NCBI RefSeq assembly: GCF_019448235.1
Contig: NZ_CP080409.1
Coordinates: 186,001 to 250,000, forward strand
DNA: 64,000 bases
DNA from: Nocardioides panacisoli
Lineage (GTDB): Bacteria > Actinomycetota > Actinomycetes > Propionibacteriales > Nocardioidaceae
Direction of reading: 5' to 3'
The translations under genes and the position numbers were made by a program. This document shows, in pieces, positions 9,582 to 17,554 of the stretch (positions within the stretch are counted from its first letter, which is position 1; every line of letters starts with the position of its first letter). Below the pieces are notes generated by a model. That model saw nothing but the letters and a program-made list of their open reading frames with translations. It was not told where the DNA came from and did no database searches.

Positions 9582-10432
9582 GCGCCTCGATCCCCCCGCC
9601 GCCCCCTGCCGCCCCGGCACGCACGACCCTGGACGTCGCCGGCACCCCGGCGACGCCGTTCGGGCGCCTGGTGCGCGTCGAGTGGCGCAAGATGTTCGAC
9701 ACCCGCGGTGGCCTCTGGCTGATGATCATCACCGGTGGCCTGCTCGCGCTCGTCGCCGGCCTGGTGCTGCTGATCGTCGCGCTCAACGACGGGGCGGTGA
9801 TCACCGCGGGCGACCTCACCAGTGTGTTCACCTTCCCGGTCTCGCTGCTGATGCCGGTCTTCGCGATCCTCACCGTGACCAGCGAGTGGAGCCAGCGCAC
9901 GGCGTTGACCAGCTTCACCCTCGAGCCGCACCGGATGCGCGTCGTCGCCTCCAAGTGGGTGGCGGTGTCGGGACTGGCGCTCGCCACGATCGCGGTGGCG
10001 GTGCTGTTCGGTGCGCTGACCAACGTGCTGGGTGCGGTGATCGCGGGCACCGACGTGCAGTGGGACGTCGAGGCCGGCACCCTGGGCTGGACGATCGTGC
10101 TCCAGCTGCTCTACTTCTGGATGGCCTTCGCGGTCGCGATGCTGCTGCTCAACACCCCGGCAGCGATCTCGGTCTACTACGTCGTCGCACTGCTGGTGCC
10201 GCTGGTGGTCTGGGGTCCGCTCTTCGCGCTGTTCGACTGGGCGCGCGACGTGCTGCCCTGGGTCGACCTCACCGTGGCCTCGGCCCCGGTCATCAACGGG
10301 CGCGACTTCGCCGGGCAGCCGGTGGACGCGGGCGCGTTGGAGTACCTCCAGTTCGTCTGGACCGCCGTGCTGTGGATCGGTCTGCCGCTGCTGCTCGGTG
10401 CGCTGCGGATCCGTCGTGCCGAGGTGAAGTGA
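9578..10432 (+). CDS. ABC-2 type transporter permease
   Basis: 284 residues. A cytoplasmic proline-rich N-terminus (IPPPPPAAPART) and RVEWRKMFDTRGGLWLMI precede about six hydrophobic segments, as in ABC-2 membrane proteins. The ATG overlaps the ATPase stop by four bases, so the two form one exporter. The internal segment TSEWSQRTALTSFTLEPHR is the family's conserved cytoplasmic loop. Confidence 0.88.
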   Translation: MSASIPPPPPAAPARTTLDVAGTPATPFGRLVRVEWRKMFDTRGGLWLMIITGGLLALVAGLVLLIVALNDGAVITAGDLTSVFTFPVSLLMPVFAILTVTSEWSQRTALTSFTLEPHRMRVVASKWVAVSGLALATIAVAVLFGALTNVLGAVIAGTDVQWDVEAGTLGWTIVLQLLYFWMAFAVAMLLLNTPAAISVYYVVALLVPLVVWGPLFALFDWARDVLPWVDLTVASAPVINGRDFAGQPVDAGALEYLQFVWTAVLWIGLPLLLGALRIRRAEVK

Positions 10433-10498
10433 AGCCGTCACCGAGCGTTGTCCGACACGACACCTGAGGACTGACCGGGCGTACCCGCCTCGGCCACG

Positions 10499-11299
10499 GT
10501 GAGTGCCGTGACCCGGCTCCACGGCACCCGGTACCTCCGTCTGGCGACGCTCGGCGACAGCACCACCGTCGGGATCGGTGACCCGGTCCCCGGTGGACAG
10601 TGGCGCGGCTGGGCCCGCCACCTCACCGAGGCGCTCGCGGCGTCGTACGACGTCTCCTGGTGCAACCTGGCCATCTCCGGCGCGACGACGTCGATCGTGC
10701 GCGAGCAGCAGCTCGAGGACGCGCTCGCGCACCGGCCGGACCTCGCCTCGCTGGTGGTGGGCGTCAACGACACGATGCGCGGGTCGTGGGACCCCGCGCA
10801 CGTGCGCGACGACCTGCTGACCATCGCCTCGTGCCTGCACGGCGTCGGTGCGACGCTGATGACCGCACGCTTCCACGACCACGGGGCGGTGCTCGGGCTG
10901 CCGGGTGTCCTGCGACGGCCGCTGTGGCACCGGATCTCGGTGGTGAACGCCGCCTACGACGAGGTGTGGCGGCGCTACGGCGGCGTCCGGCTGGACCTGG
11001 CGCACCGCCCCGAGCTGGGACGCCGCGAGTGCTGGTCGGTCGACCGCTTCCACCCCTCCGAGCTCGGCCACCGGGCGCTCGCCCGCGCCTTCGCCACCGA
11101 GCTGCACGCCGCCGGCTACGACTTCCCGATGCCCTCGGCGCTGCCGGGCGGCGGCTATCCGCCGAGCTGGCGGCGCGACGTGGCGTGGATGGTCACCGAG
11201 GGAGCACCGTGGGTGGGGCGACGGGCGCGCGACCTCGGCCCCTGGATGATCCGCAACGCGCTGCCCGTGGGTAGGTTGGGCGCCCATGAGCACTCGTGA
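10499..11299 (+). CDS. SGNH/GDSL-family hydrolase
   Basis: 266 residues. Block I is [14 protein letters not shown] (Ser nucleophile in GDS), block III is VVGVNDT and block V is [14 protein letters not shown] (catalytic Asp/His). These enzymes are esterases or lipases acting on acyl or acetyl esters. No signal peptide is seen, so it is probably cytoplasmic. GTG 10499 was taken as start; GTG 10508 is also possible. Its 3' end overlaps rph by 14 bases. Confidence 0.85.
   Translation: MSAVTRLHGTRYLRLATLGDSTTVGIGDPVPGGQWRGWARHLTEALAASYDVSWCNLAISGATTSIVREQQLEDALAHRPDLASLVVGVNDTMRGSWDPAHVRDDLLTIASCLHGVGATLMTARFHDHGAVLGLPGVLRRPLWHRISVVNAAYDEVWRRYGGVRLDLAHRPELGRRECWSVDRFHPSELGHRALARAFATELHAAGYDFPMPSALPGGGYPPSWRRDVAWMVTEGAPWVGRRARDLGPWMIRNALPVGRLGAHEHS
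11272..11277 (+). promoter_or_regulatory. Probable -10 box for rph inside the upstream gene
   Basis: TAGGTT, 8 bases before ATG 11286, lies within the SGNH hydrolase coding sequence. Confidence 0.4.
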
Positions 11300-11996
11300 G
11301 GACGGCAGGGCAGACGACGAACTCCGACCGGTGACCATCACCCGCAACTGGCTGGACCACCCGGCGGGCTCGGTGCTGGTGGAGTTCGGCAGGACCCGCG
11401 TGCTGTGCGCGGCCTCGGCCTCGGAGGGCGTGCCGCGGTGGCGCAAGGGCTCCGGGCTCGGCTGGGTCACCGCCGAGTACGCCATGCTCCCGGCCTCGAC
11501 CAACGAGCGGTCGCAGCGGGAGTCGGTCAAGGGCCGCATCGGCGGCCGGACCCACGAGATCAGCCGCCTGGTCGGCCGGTCGCTGCGCGCGGTGATCGAC
11601 GACGCCAAGCTCGGCGAGAACACCATCCAGCTCGACTGCGACGTGCTGCAGGCCGACGGCGGCACCCGCACCGCGGCCATCACCGGCGCCTACGTGGCGC
11701 TCGCCGACGCGTGCGCGACCCTCGGGGTCCCGCAGGCCCTGACGGGATCCGTCGCCGCGATCAGCGTGGGGATCATCGACGGCACCCCGCGGCTGGACCT
11801 GCCCTACGTCGAGGACGTCCGCGCCGAGACCGACATGAACGTCGTCATGACCGGCGAGGGGTCCTACGTCGAGATCCAGGGCACCGCCGAGGGCGCCGCC
11901 TTCGACCGCACCGAGCTCGACGGCCTGCTGGCGCTGGCCGAGAAGGGCTGCGCCGACCTCACCCGGATGCAGCAGGAAGCCCTCGCGGGTGGCTGA
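11286..11996 (+). CDS. rph: Ribonuclease PH
   Basis: 236 residues, normal length. Phosphorolytic 3'-5' exoribonuclease that trims tRNA 3' tails. Conserved features: [34 protein letters not shown] near residues 38-71, the R-rich loop [31 protein letters not shown] that binds phosphate and RNA, and the metal-site stretch [15 protein letters not shown]. Its 3' end overlaps rdgB by 8 bases, so the two are co-translated, as in mycobacteria. Confidence 0.96.
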   Translation: MSTREDGRADDELRPVTITRNWLDHPAGSVLVEFGRTRVLCAASASEGVPRWRKGSGLGWVTAEYAMLPASTNERSQRESVKGRIGGRTHEISRLVGRSLRAVIDDAKLGENTIQLDCDVLQADGGTRTAAITGAYVALADACATLGVPQALTGSVAAISVGIIDGTPRLDLPYVEDVRAETDMNVVMTGEGSYVEIQGTAEGAAFDRTELDGLLALAEKGCADLTRMQQEALAGG

Positions 11997-12633
11997 GGAC
12001 GCCACGCCCGCGGGTCCGCGGGTCCTGCTCGCCTCCCGCAACGCAGGGAAGGTCGCCGAGATGCAGCGCATCCTGGCCGACCACCTGCGCGGCGTGACCG
12101 TGGTCGGCCTCGCAGAGGTGGCGGCGTACGACGAGCCCGTCGAGGACGAGCCGACGTTCGCCGGCAACGCCCTGCTCAAGGCGCGCGCGGGCGTGGCCGC
12201 GACCGGGCTGGCCTCGATCGCCGACGACAGCGGCCTGTGCGTGGACGCGCTCAACCAGATGCCGGGCGTGCTCTCGGCCCGCTGGTCGGGACGTCCCATC
12301 GCGTCCGGTCCGGGGCAGGACGACCGCAACAACCGCCTGCTGCTGGACCAGCTGCACGACGTCCCCGACGACCGGCGCACCGCGCACTTCACGTGTGCGG
12401 TCGCGCTGGTGACGGCCGACGGCCGCGAGCTGGTCGTCGAGGGCCGGATGGACGGCCGCATCATCCGGGAGGTCCGGGGGAGCGGCGGGTTCGGCTACGA
12501 CGTGCTCTTCGAGGCCGACGAGCAGCCGGGCCGCACCACCGCCGAGCTCAGCCGCGCCGACAAGGACGCGATCTCCCACCGCGGCCGCGCGCTGCGCGCG
12601 ATCGCGCCGCAGGTGGCCGCTCTGCTCGACTAG
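11989..12633 (+). CDS. rdgB: Non-canonical purine NTP pyrophosphatase (RdgB/HAM1)
   Basis: 214 residues. Hydrolyses dITP, XTP and related deaminated purine nucleotides to monophosphates. N-terminal [14 protein letters not shown], catalytic [10 protein letters not shown] and the C-terminal [10 protein letters not shown] motif are all present. The GTG start lies inside the rph coding region (8-base overlap). It ends one base before the tRNA-Leu gene on the other strand. Confidence 0.95.
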   Translation: MAEDATPAGPRVLLASRNAGKVAEMQRILADHLRGVTVVGLAEVAAYDEPVEDEPTFAGNALLKARAGVAATGLASIADDSGLCVDALNQMPGVLSARWSGRPIASGPGQDDRNNRLLLDQLHDVPDDRRTAHFTCAVALVTADGRELVVEGRMDGRIIREVRGSGGFGYDVLFEADEQPGRTTAELSRADKDAISHRGRALRAIAPQVAALLD

Positions 12634-12715
12634 TGCCGGAGGCGGGAATCGAACCCGCACGCCCTCGGGCACAGGCACCTAAAGCCTGCGTGTCTGCCTG
12701 TTCCACCACTCCGGC
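12634..12715 (-). tRNA. tRNA-Leu (anticodon UAG)
   Basis: On the minus strand: acceptor stem GCCGGAG pairs with CTCCGGC, discriminator A. The anticodon stem CAGGC/GCCTG encloses the 7-base loop TTTAGGT, giving anticodon TAG. A long variable arm and T-loop GGTTCGATTCC are present, as expected for class II tRNA-Leu. The 3' CCA is not encoded. Confidence 0.95.
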
Positions 12716-12755
12716 CGGGCCCCAGTGTCTCAGGTCCGCCCTGGAGGGAGTGCCG

Positions 12756-12869
12756 TCAGCCGAGTACGGAGAACAGTGCTGCCGCGGTGGACAGCACCAG
12801 GCCGGCGACCAGCACCAGGGCGATGACGCGCACCGTCGTGGAGTTCTTGCTCGGCAGCGGATCGGGCAT
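12756..12869 (-). CDS. Small single-span membrane protein, 37 aa
   Basis: A short reading frame: MPDPLPSKNSTTVRVIAL followed by a hydrophobic segment rich in Val, Leu and Ala and ending at FSVLG. One membrane span from about residue 14 to 35 is likely, with the N-terminus polar. It has no obvious Shine-Dalgarno sequence. Position is between tRNA-Leu and bcp, on the same strand as bcp. No family recognised. Confidence 0.45.
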   Translation of the reverse strand: MPDPLPSKNSTTVRVIALVLVAGLVLSTAAALFSVLG

Positions 12870-12901
12870 GTCCTCAGGCTACCGAGCGCTCCGGCGCCGG
12901 G

Positions 12902-13387
12902 TCAGGCGCCCAGCCCGAGGTCGCGGTGCAGCTTGGCGACATGGCCGGTGGCCCGCACGTTGTACTGCGCCAGCTCGACCGTGCCGTCGGCGTCGACGAC
13001 GAAGGTGGAGCGGATGACGCCCTGCACGACCTTGCCGTACATCTTCTTCTCGCCGAAGGCGCCGTACGCCGCGAGGACCTCCTTGTCGGGGTCGGAGAGC
13101 AGCGTGATCGTCAACCCGTCGCGGTCGCGGAACTTCGCCAGTCGCTCGGGCTTGTCCGGGGAGATGCCGAGCACGCGGTAGCCGGCGGCCTGCAGCGAGT
13201 CCAGGGAGTCGGTGAAGTCGCAGGCCTGCTTGGTGCACCCGGGGGTCATCGCGGAGGGGTAGAAGTAGACGATCACCTTCTCGTCCTTGCCGAGCAGGTC
13301 GCCCAGGCGCACCGTGGCACCGGTGTCGTCGGGGAGGGTGAAGTCGGGGGCGGTGTCGCCGACGCTGAGACGGGCGGCTTCGGACAC
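12902..13387 (-). CDS. bcp: Thiol peroxidase Bcp (PrxQ-type peroxiredoxin)
   Basis: 161 residues. Reduces hydrogen peroxide and organic hydroperoxides with thioredoxin. The peroxidatic Cys lies in YPSAMTPGCTKQACDF, with the second Cys five residues later as in alpha-type PrxQ. N-terminal APDFTLPDDTG is the usual strand-helix opening. Start GTG 13387 is preceded by AGGAG with 5 bases spacing; GTG 13393 is the alternative. The divergent nickel transporter operon starts 90 bases away, and the Nur box between them is only 26 bases from this start. Confidence 0.93.
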   Translation of the reverse strand: MSEAARLSVGDTAPDFTLPDDTGATVRLGDLLGKDEKVIVYFYPSAMTPGCTKQACDFTDSLDSLQAAGYRVLGISPDKPERLAKFRDRDGLTITLLSDPDKEVLAAYGAFGEKKMYGKVVQGVIRSTFVVDADGTVELAQYNVRATGHVAKLHRDLGLGA

Positions 13388-13406
13388 GGGCACTCCTGAG
13401 TCGGTG

Positions 13407-13435
13407 TTGTTGTTGCAACTGTCTTGCAATAAAGT
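13407..13435 (+). promoter_or_regulatory. Promoter of the nickel/cobalt ECF operon
   Basis: -35 candidate TTGTTG (13407-13412) and -10 candidate TAAAGT (13430-13435). The 17-base spacer between them is exactly the Nur box, which predicts repression by occluding RNA polymerase. Confidence 0.5.
13413..13429. promoter_or_regulatory. Nur box (nickel-responsive operator)
   Basis: Sequence ttgcaactgtcttgcaa, a perfect match to the Nur consensus TTGCAA-N5-TTGCAA described in Streptomyces coelicolor. It lies between bcp and the nikMNQO-like operon. No cobalamin riboswitch is present in this short intergenic region, which favours nickel over cobalt control. Confidence 0.7.
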
Positions 13436-13477
13436 GGCGGGGATCCACCCCAACCTATCCACCACGATCGGAGCGGC

Positions 13478-14182
13478 ATGCACGTCCCCGACGGCTTCCT
13501 CGACGCCCCCACCTCGGTGGCGACCGGCGCGGTGGCCGCTGCCGGCATCGCCGTCGCGCTGCGCAAGTCCCGCGACGAGCTGGACGACCGGACCGCGCCG
13601 ATGGCCGGCCTCGTCGCCGCCTTCGTGTTCGCGGGCCAGATGATCAACTTCCCCGTCGGTGCCGGCACCAGTGGGCACCTGCTCGGGGGCGCCCTCGCCG
13701 CGGTCCTCGTCGGGCCGTGGACCGGCGCGCTGTGCATCTCGGTCGTGCTCATGGTCCAGGCGCTCTTCATGGCCGACGGCGGCATCACGGCGCTGGGCAG
13801 CAACGTCGTCCTGCTCGGCCTGGTCGCCTGCTTCGTCGGCTACGCCGCCTTCCGCCTCGCGATGCTCGTGCTGCCGCGCAGGCTGTCCTCGGTGCCGCTG
13901 GCGGCCGCCTTCGGTGCCCTGGTGTCGGTGCCGGTCGCCGCCGCCGTCTTCACCGGGCTCTTCGCCGTCGGGGGACAGGTCGACGTGGACCTCGGCGCCG
14001 TGCTCACCGCGATGCTCGGCTGGCACACCGTCATCGGCATCGGTGAGGCCGTCGTCACGGGCCTCGTGGTCAGCGCCGTCGTCGGTTCCCGACCCGACCT
14101 CGTGCGCGGCGCTCGAGGGATCCCACGCGCCGCCGGTACCCACGCCCCGACGGCCGACGAGGCCGAGGAGGTCACCCCATGA
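13478..14182 (+). CDS. nikM: ECF nickel/cobalt transporter substrate-specificity component
   Basis: 234 residues. Starts MHVPDGFLDAPTS; the N-terminal Met-His-x-Pro-Asp-Gly motif of CbiM/NikM folds back so that the amino group and His2 bind the metal. Several membrane segments, with the conserved QMINFPVGAGTSGHLLGGALAAVL and VQALFMADGGITALG regions. The stop overlaps the next gene (ATGA). CbiM (cobalt) and NikM (nickel) cannot be split by sequence alone here; the Nur box points to nickel. SD GGAG precedes the ATG. Confidence 0.88.
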   Translation: MHVPDGFLDAPTSVATGAVAAAGIAVALRKSRDELDDRTAPMAGLVAAFVFAGQMINFPVGAGTSGHLLGGALAAVLVGPWTGALCISVVLMVQALFMADGGITALGSNVVLLGLVACFVGYAAFRLAMLVLPRRLSSVPLAAAFGALVSVPVAAAVFTGLFAVGGQVDVDLGAVLTAMLGWHTVIGIGEAVVTGLVVSAVVGSRPDLVRGARGIPRAAGTHAPTADEAEEVTP

Positions 14183-14493
14183 CCCGCCGTACCTTCTTCG
14201 TCACTGGCCTGGTCGTCGCGCTGCTGATCGCCGGCGTCGGCAGCTACTACGCCAGCGCGCACCCCGACGGCCTCGAGTACGTCGCCGAGCAGACCGGCTT
14301 CATCGACACCGCCGAGGACAGCGCCACCGCCGACACCGTCTTCGCCGACTACCAGACCTCCGGCGTGGCGGACGAGCGGCTGGGCGGCGGCATCGCCGGC
14401 GTGCTGGGCGTGCTGGTGACCCTGCTGGTGGCCGGCGGCCTCGCCTGGCTGCTGCGGCGGCGTACGAGCTCCGACACGGCCTCGGTGGACTGA
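14179..14493 (+). CDS. nikN: PDGLE-domain accessory membrane protein of the metal ECF transporter
   Basis: 104 residues. One N-terminal span, the signature HPDGLEYVAEQTGF (PDGLE domain), a soluble loop of about 50 residues, and a second C-terminal span. This is the accessory small subunit (CbiN/NikN-like) found with NikM/CbiM. It probably assists metal loading or complex stability in the membrane. ATG overlaps the nikM stop. Confidence 0.85.
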   Translation: MTRRTFFVTGLVVALLIAGVGSYYASAHPDGLEYVAEQTGFIDTAEDSATADTVFADYQTSGVADERLGGGIAGVLGVLVTLLVAGGLAWLLRRRTSSDTASVD

Positions 14494-14494
14494 C

Positions 14495-15163
14495 GTGGGT
14501 GCCGGGCACGGCCACCGGCTGCACTACCACGGGCACAGTCGGATCCACCGCGCTCCGGCGCACCTGAAGCTGGTCGTGCTGCTGGCCTTCGTGCTCACCG
14601 TGGTCGCCACGCCGCGCGAGTGGTACGCCGCCTACGGCGCCTACCTGCTGGTCGTGCTGGCTGCGATCGTGGCCGCCGGCGTGCCGGTGACCTACGTGCT
14701 CAAGCGCTCGGTGATCGAGGTCCCGTTCCTGGTCTTCGCCGCGATGATGCCCTTCATCGCCCGCGGTCCCGAGGTCGAGGTCCTCGGCGTCGGACTCTCC
14801 GAGGCCGGACTGGTCGCCGCCTGGGGACTGGCCGCCAAGGGCACCCTGGGCGTGCTCGCGTCGCTGACCCTCGCCGCCACCACCGAGCCGGGCGACGTCC
14901 TCACCGGGCTGCAGCGGCTGCGGCTGCCGGACCTGCTGGTGCAGATCATGGCCTTCATGATCCGCTACCTCGACGTGGTGACCGCCGACCTCGGCCGGAT
15001 GATCACGGCCATGCGCTCCCGGGGCGCCGACCCGCGCTCACCGCGCCACTGGCCCACGTTGGCCCGGACGCTCGGTGCCCTCTTCGTGCGCAGCTACGAG
15101 CGCGGCGAGCGGGTCCACCTCGCGATGCTGTCGCGGGGCTATCGGGGGAGGATGCCCGGATGA
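14495..15163 (+). CDS. nikQ: ECF transporter transmembrane coupling component (T subunit)
   Basis: 222 residues, CbiQ/NikQ family. Multiple membrane segments and the cytoplasmic coupling motif region AMRSRGADPRS and a second LAMLSRGYRG, the paired Ala-Arg-Gly-type helices that bind the ATPases. The first 23 residues are His-rich (MGAGHGHRLHYHGHSRIHRA, seven His up to position 23), which could hold metal on the cytoplasmic face. GTG start is one base after the nikN stop. Confidence 0.88.
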   Translation: MGAGHGHRLHYHGHSRIHRAPAHLKLVVLLAFVLTVVATPREWYAAYGAYLLVVLAAIVAAGVPVTYVLKRSVIEVPFLVFAAMMPFIARGPEVEVLGVGLSEAGLVAAWGLAAKGTLGVLASLTLAATTEPGDVLTGLQRLRLPDLLVQIMAFMIRYLDVVTADLGRMITAMRSRGADPRSPRHWPTLARTLGALFVRSYERGERVHLAMLSRGYRGRMPG

Positions 15164-15948
15164 CCCCCGTGCTCGACGTCCGCGACCTCGCGTTCAGCTA
15201 CCCCGACGGCCAGCCCGCGCTCCGCGGGGTCGACCTGCACGTGCACCCGGGGGAGCGGGTCGCGCTGCTCGGCCCCAACGGAGCGGGCAAGACCACGCTG
15301 GTGCTGCACCTCAACGGCATCCACGCCCCGCAGCGCGGCAGCGTGGCCGTCAGTGGACTCCCGGTGGCGAAGGCGCACCTCGCCGAGATCCGCCGCCGGG
15401 TCGGCATCGTGTTCCAGGACCCCGATGACCAGCTGTTCATGGGGTCGGTGCGGGCGGATGTGGCGTTCGGACCCGCCAACCTGGGACTCGCCGGAGACGC
15501 GCTCGAGGGACGGGTGATGGCGGCACTGGAACAGGTCGGGATGGCGGACTTCGCCGACCGGCCGCCGCACCACCTGTCCTTCGGGCAGCGTCGCCGCGTC
15601 GCGATCGCGACGGTGCTGGCGATGGAGCCGGAGATCCTGGTGCTCGACGAGCCGTCCTCCAACCTCGACCCCGCGTCGCGGCGCGAGCTGGCCGAGATCC
15701 TGCGACGCCTCGACGTGACGGTGCTGATGGTCACCCACGACCTGCCCTACGCCTACGAGCTCTGCCCGCGCTCGGTCGTGCTGAGCGAGGGCGCGGTCGT
15801 GGCCGACGGGACGACGTACGACGTGCTGACCGACGAGGCGCTGATGGCCGCACACCGGCTCGAGCTGCCCTTCGGGTTCGACCCACGGACGACCGCCCCG
15901 CAGTCGGACCGCGCACCGTCGGCCGATGTTGATAGCCTGCCGCGGTGA
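15160..15948 (+). CDS. nikO: ECF transporter ATP-binding component
   Basis: 262 residues. Walker A GPNGAGKTTL, Q-loop VFQDPDDQLF (the DPDDQ motif typical of CbiO/EcfA), signature LSFGQRRRVAIATVL and Walker B EILVLDEPSSNLDP. ATG overlaps the nikQ stop, completing a four-gene translationally coupled operon nikM-N-Q-O that uses ATP to import nickel or cobalt. Confidence 0.92.
   Translation: MTPVLDVRDLAFSYPDGQPALRGVDLHVHPGERVALLGPNGAGKTTLVLHLNGIHAPQRGSVAVSGLPVAKAHLAEIRRRVGIVFQDPDDQLFMGSVRADVAFGPANLGLAGDALEGRVMAALEQVGMADFADRPPHHLSFGQRRRVAIATVLAMEPEILVLDEPSSNLDPASRRELAEILRRLDVTVLMVTHDLPYAYELCPRSVVLSEGAVVADGTTYDVLTDEALMAAHRLELPFGFDPRTTAPQSDRAPSADVDSLPR
15933..15938 (+). promoter_or_regulatory. Possible internal -10 box for the DUF3618 gene
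   Basis: TAGCCT, 6 bases before GTG 15945, inside the end of nikO. Confidence 0.35.
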
Positions 15949-16193
15949 GCAAAGACACCGCCGACATCGAGCGTGAGATCGAGGAGACCCGCGAGCGCAT
16001 GGCGGGCACGATCGACCAGCTCCTCCACCGCTCGCACCCCAAGACCATCATCAGTCGTGAGATCGCGGCGGTGAAGGCGCACTACGTCGACGTCGAGACG
16101 GGGCAGCCGCGCACCGACAACATCCTCAAGACCGTCGGCGGCGTCGCCGGCGTCGTCGCGGTGTTCGTGCTCGTCCGCACGATCGCCCGCTGA
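15945..16193 (+). CDS. DUF3618 family protein
   Basis: 82 residues. N-terminal acidic/basic helix DIEREIEETRERMAGTIDQLL, typical of DUF3618, followed by a C-terminal hydrophobic segment of about 18 residues that may sit in the membrane. GTG overlaps the nikO stop (GTGA), but an own -10 box is present, so the link to metal transport may be accidental. Function unknown; DUF3618 genes often lie near stress or envelope genes. Confidence 0.85.
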   Translation: MSKDTADIEREIEETRERMAGTIDQLLHRSHPKTIISREIAAVKAHYVDVETGQPRTDNILKTVGGVAGVVAVFVLVRTIAR

Positions 16194-16207
16194 GCACCTC
16201 CCGCGCC

Positions 16208-16540
16208 ATGGCCGCCTCGCCGGACAAGACGCCGATCAAGATGCTCCACGATCGGATCCTGTGCGAGACCGACACCGAGGCCGGCGAGCGCAAGTCCTCC
16301 GGCGGGATCGTCATCCCTGCCACCGCCGCCATGGGCGGCCGCCGCCTGGTGTGGTCCACGGTCGTGGCCGTCGGCCCGCACGCCCGCGCCGTCGAGGCCG
16401 ACGATCGGGTCCTCTACGACCCCGAGGACAAGGCCGAGGTCGAGGTCCACGGCGAGACCTACGTCGTGATGCGCGAGCGCGACGTCCACGCCGTCGCCGC
16501 CGACCGGTTGGCCGACGAGGCGACCGGGCTCTACCTGTAG
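16208..16540 (+). CDS. GroES-like (chaperonin-10 family) protein
   Basis: 110 residues. Cpn10 fold features: PIKMLHDRILCETD at the start, the mobile-loop element SSGGIVIPATAAMGG with the IVIP tripeptide that contacts GroEL, and a C-terminal VLYDPEDKAEVEVHGETYVVMRERDV strand set. No groEL is adjacent and the divergent loop (TAAMGGRRLVW) differs from housekeeping GroES, so this is a secondary GroES paralogue rather than the main co-chaperonin. Confidence 0.75.
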   Translation: MAASPDKTPIKMLHDRILCETDTEAGERKSSGGIVIPATAAMGGRRLVWSTVVAVGPHARAVEADDRVLYDPEDKAEVEVHGETYVVMRERDVHAVAADRLADEATGLYL

Positions 16541-16617
16541 GGACCCACCCGAGGTCCCCGACGCGCTGGACCCGATGCGCCACACTGGCCCCCAGGCGTC
16601 GACGACGAGGGGGATCT

Positions 16618-17544
16618 GTGGTCAACCGACCCGGTAGGGACCAGCGTGCTCCGATGGAGCGGCTGGTGCGCATCGCCGCGGTGCTGCGCGCCAACGGTGA
16701 CGTGGGCGTGCCCGGTGCGCGGCTCGCCGAGGTCGCCGGCTTCAGCGGTGACGGCGCGATGGACCAGCTCGCGCGCGACATCCGCCACCTCACCGCGCGG
16801 GGGTGGCAGATCGAGAACGTCGCCGGCCGTGGCGAGGCCGCGCGCTACCGCATGCGCGCGATCGACAACCGGTTGCGGGTGCGCCTCACCCCGCCGCAGC
16901 TGCGGGCCGTGCAGCGTGCCGCGTTGCTGGCGGACCGGGGCGACCTGGTCGAGCGGCTGGGCCTGGCCGGTGCCGCGGCTCCCGACGCTCCGGACGTCTC
17001 CGCCGGCCTGCCGACCTCGCAGTACGACGAGCGTCTCGACGCCGTCCTGCGTGCCGTGCGGCTGCGGTCGGTGCTGCGGTTCGACTACAACGGCCGCGCG
17101 CGAGCGGTGCACCCGGAGTCGGTCCGCACCCAGAACGGCAAGTGGTACCTCCGGGGCCAGGAGGACGGCACGGCGGACGGCCTGGTCAAGGCGTTCGTGG
17201 TCGGCCGCATGGGCGAGGTCGACGTCGACGACCCCGGCACGGCGCGACGGGTGCCGGCGCCGCGCCACGTCGGCCTGCACCCGATGACCTGGGAGATCGA
17301 CCCGCCGGTCGACGTCACGCTGCGCACCTCGCCCGACTACGAGCCCGACGTCCACCGGTGGCTCGGGCCGCCGGCCGGGACGCAGACCGCAGACGGCGAG
17401 GTGGTGCTGCGCTACCGCGTCACCAACCGTGCCGCGCTGCGGGCACGGCTCTACGAGCTGGGGCGGCGCGTGGTCCTGGAGGGGCCGGAGGAGATCCGTC
17501 GCGACGTGGTGGCCGACCTCGAGGAGAGGGCGGACCTGAGGTGA
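16618..17544 (+). CDS. WYL-domain transcriptional regulator (PafB-like)
   Basis: 308 residues. N-terminal winged helix (MERLVRIAAVLRANGDVGVPGARLAEVAGFSGDGAMDQLARDIRHL) and a C-terminal WYL domain with the variant KWYLRGQ and a WCX-like tail. Together with the next gene it resembles the PafB/PafC DNA-damage activator pair, though the usual proteasome and tatAC neighbours are not present. Start GTG 16618 is preceded by AGGGGG at good spacing. Ten bases separate it from the partner. Confidence 0.8.
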   Translation: MVNRPGRDQRAPMERLVRIAAVLRANGDVGVPGARLAEVAGFSGDGAMDQLARDIRHLTARGWQIENVAGRGEAARYRMRAIDNRLRVRLTPPQLRAVQRAALLADRGDLVERLGLAGAAAPDAPDVSAGLPTSQYDERLDAVLRAVRLRSVLRFDYNGRARAVHPESVRTQNGKWYLRGQEDGTADGLVKAFVVGRMGEVDVDDPGTARRVPAPRHVGLHPMTWEIDPPVDVTLRTSPDYEPDVHRWLGPPAGTQTADGEVVLRYRVTNRAALRARLYELGRRVVLEGPEEIRRDVVADLEERADLR

Positions 17545-17554
17545 GGGGGCAGGC

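Noticed and set aside
9185..11683. Very long open frame on the minus strand opposite the ABC permease, SGNH hydrolase and rph
   Set aside because: At this GC content stop codons are rare in all frames. The translated sequence is rich in Arg, His, Gly and Gln without a domain, and the opposite strand carries recognisable genes. Similar long frames opposite the symporter (26194-27738) and pepN were also set aside.
13388..13477. Cobalamin riboswitch upstream of the cbiM/nikM-like gene
   Set aside because: The intergenic region is only 90 bases and holds the Nur box and promoter. No B12-box-like sequence is seen and there is no room for the roughly 200-base aptamer.
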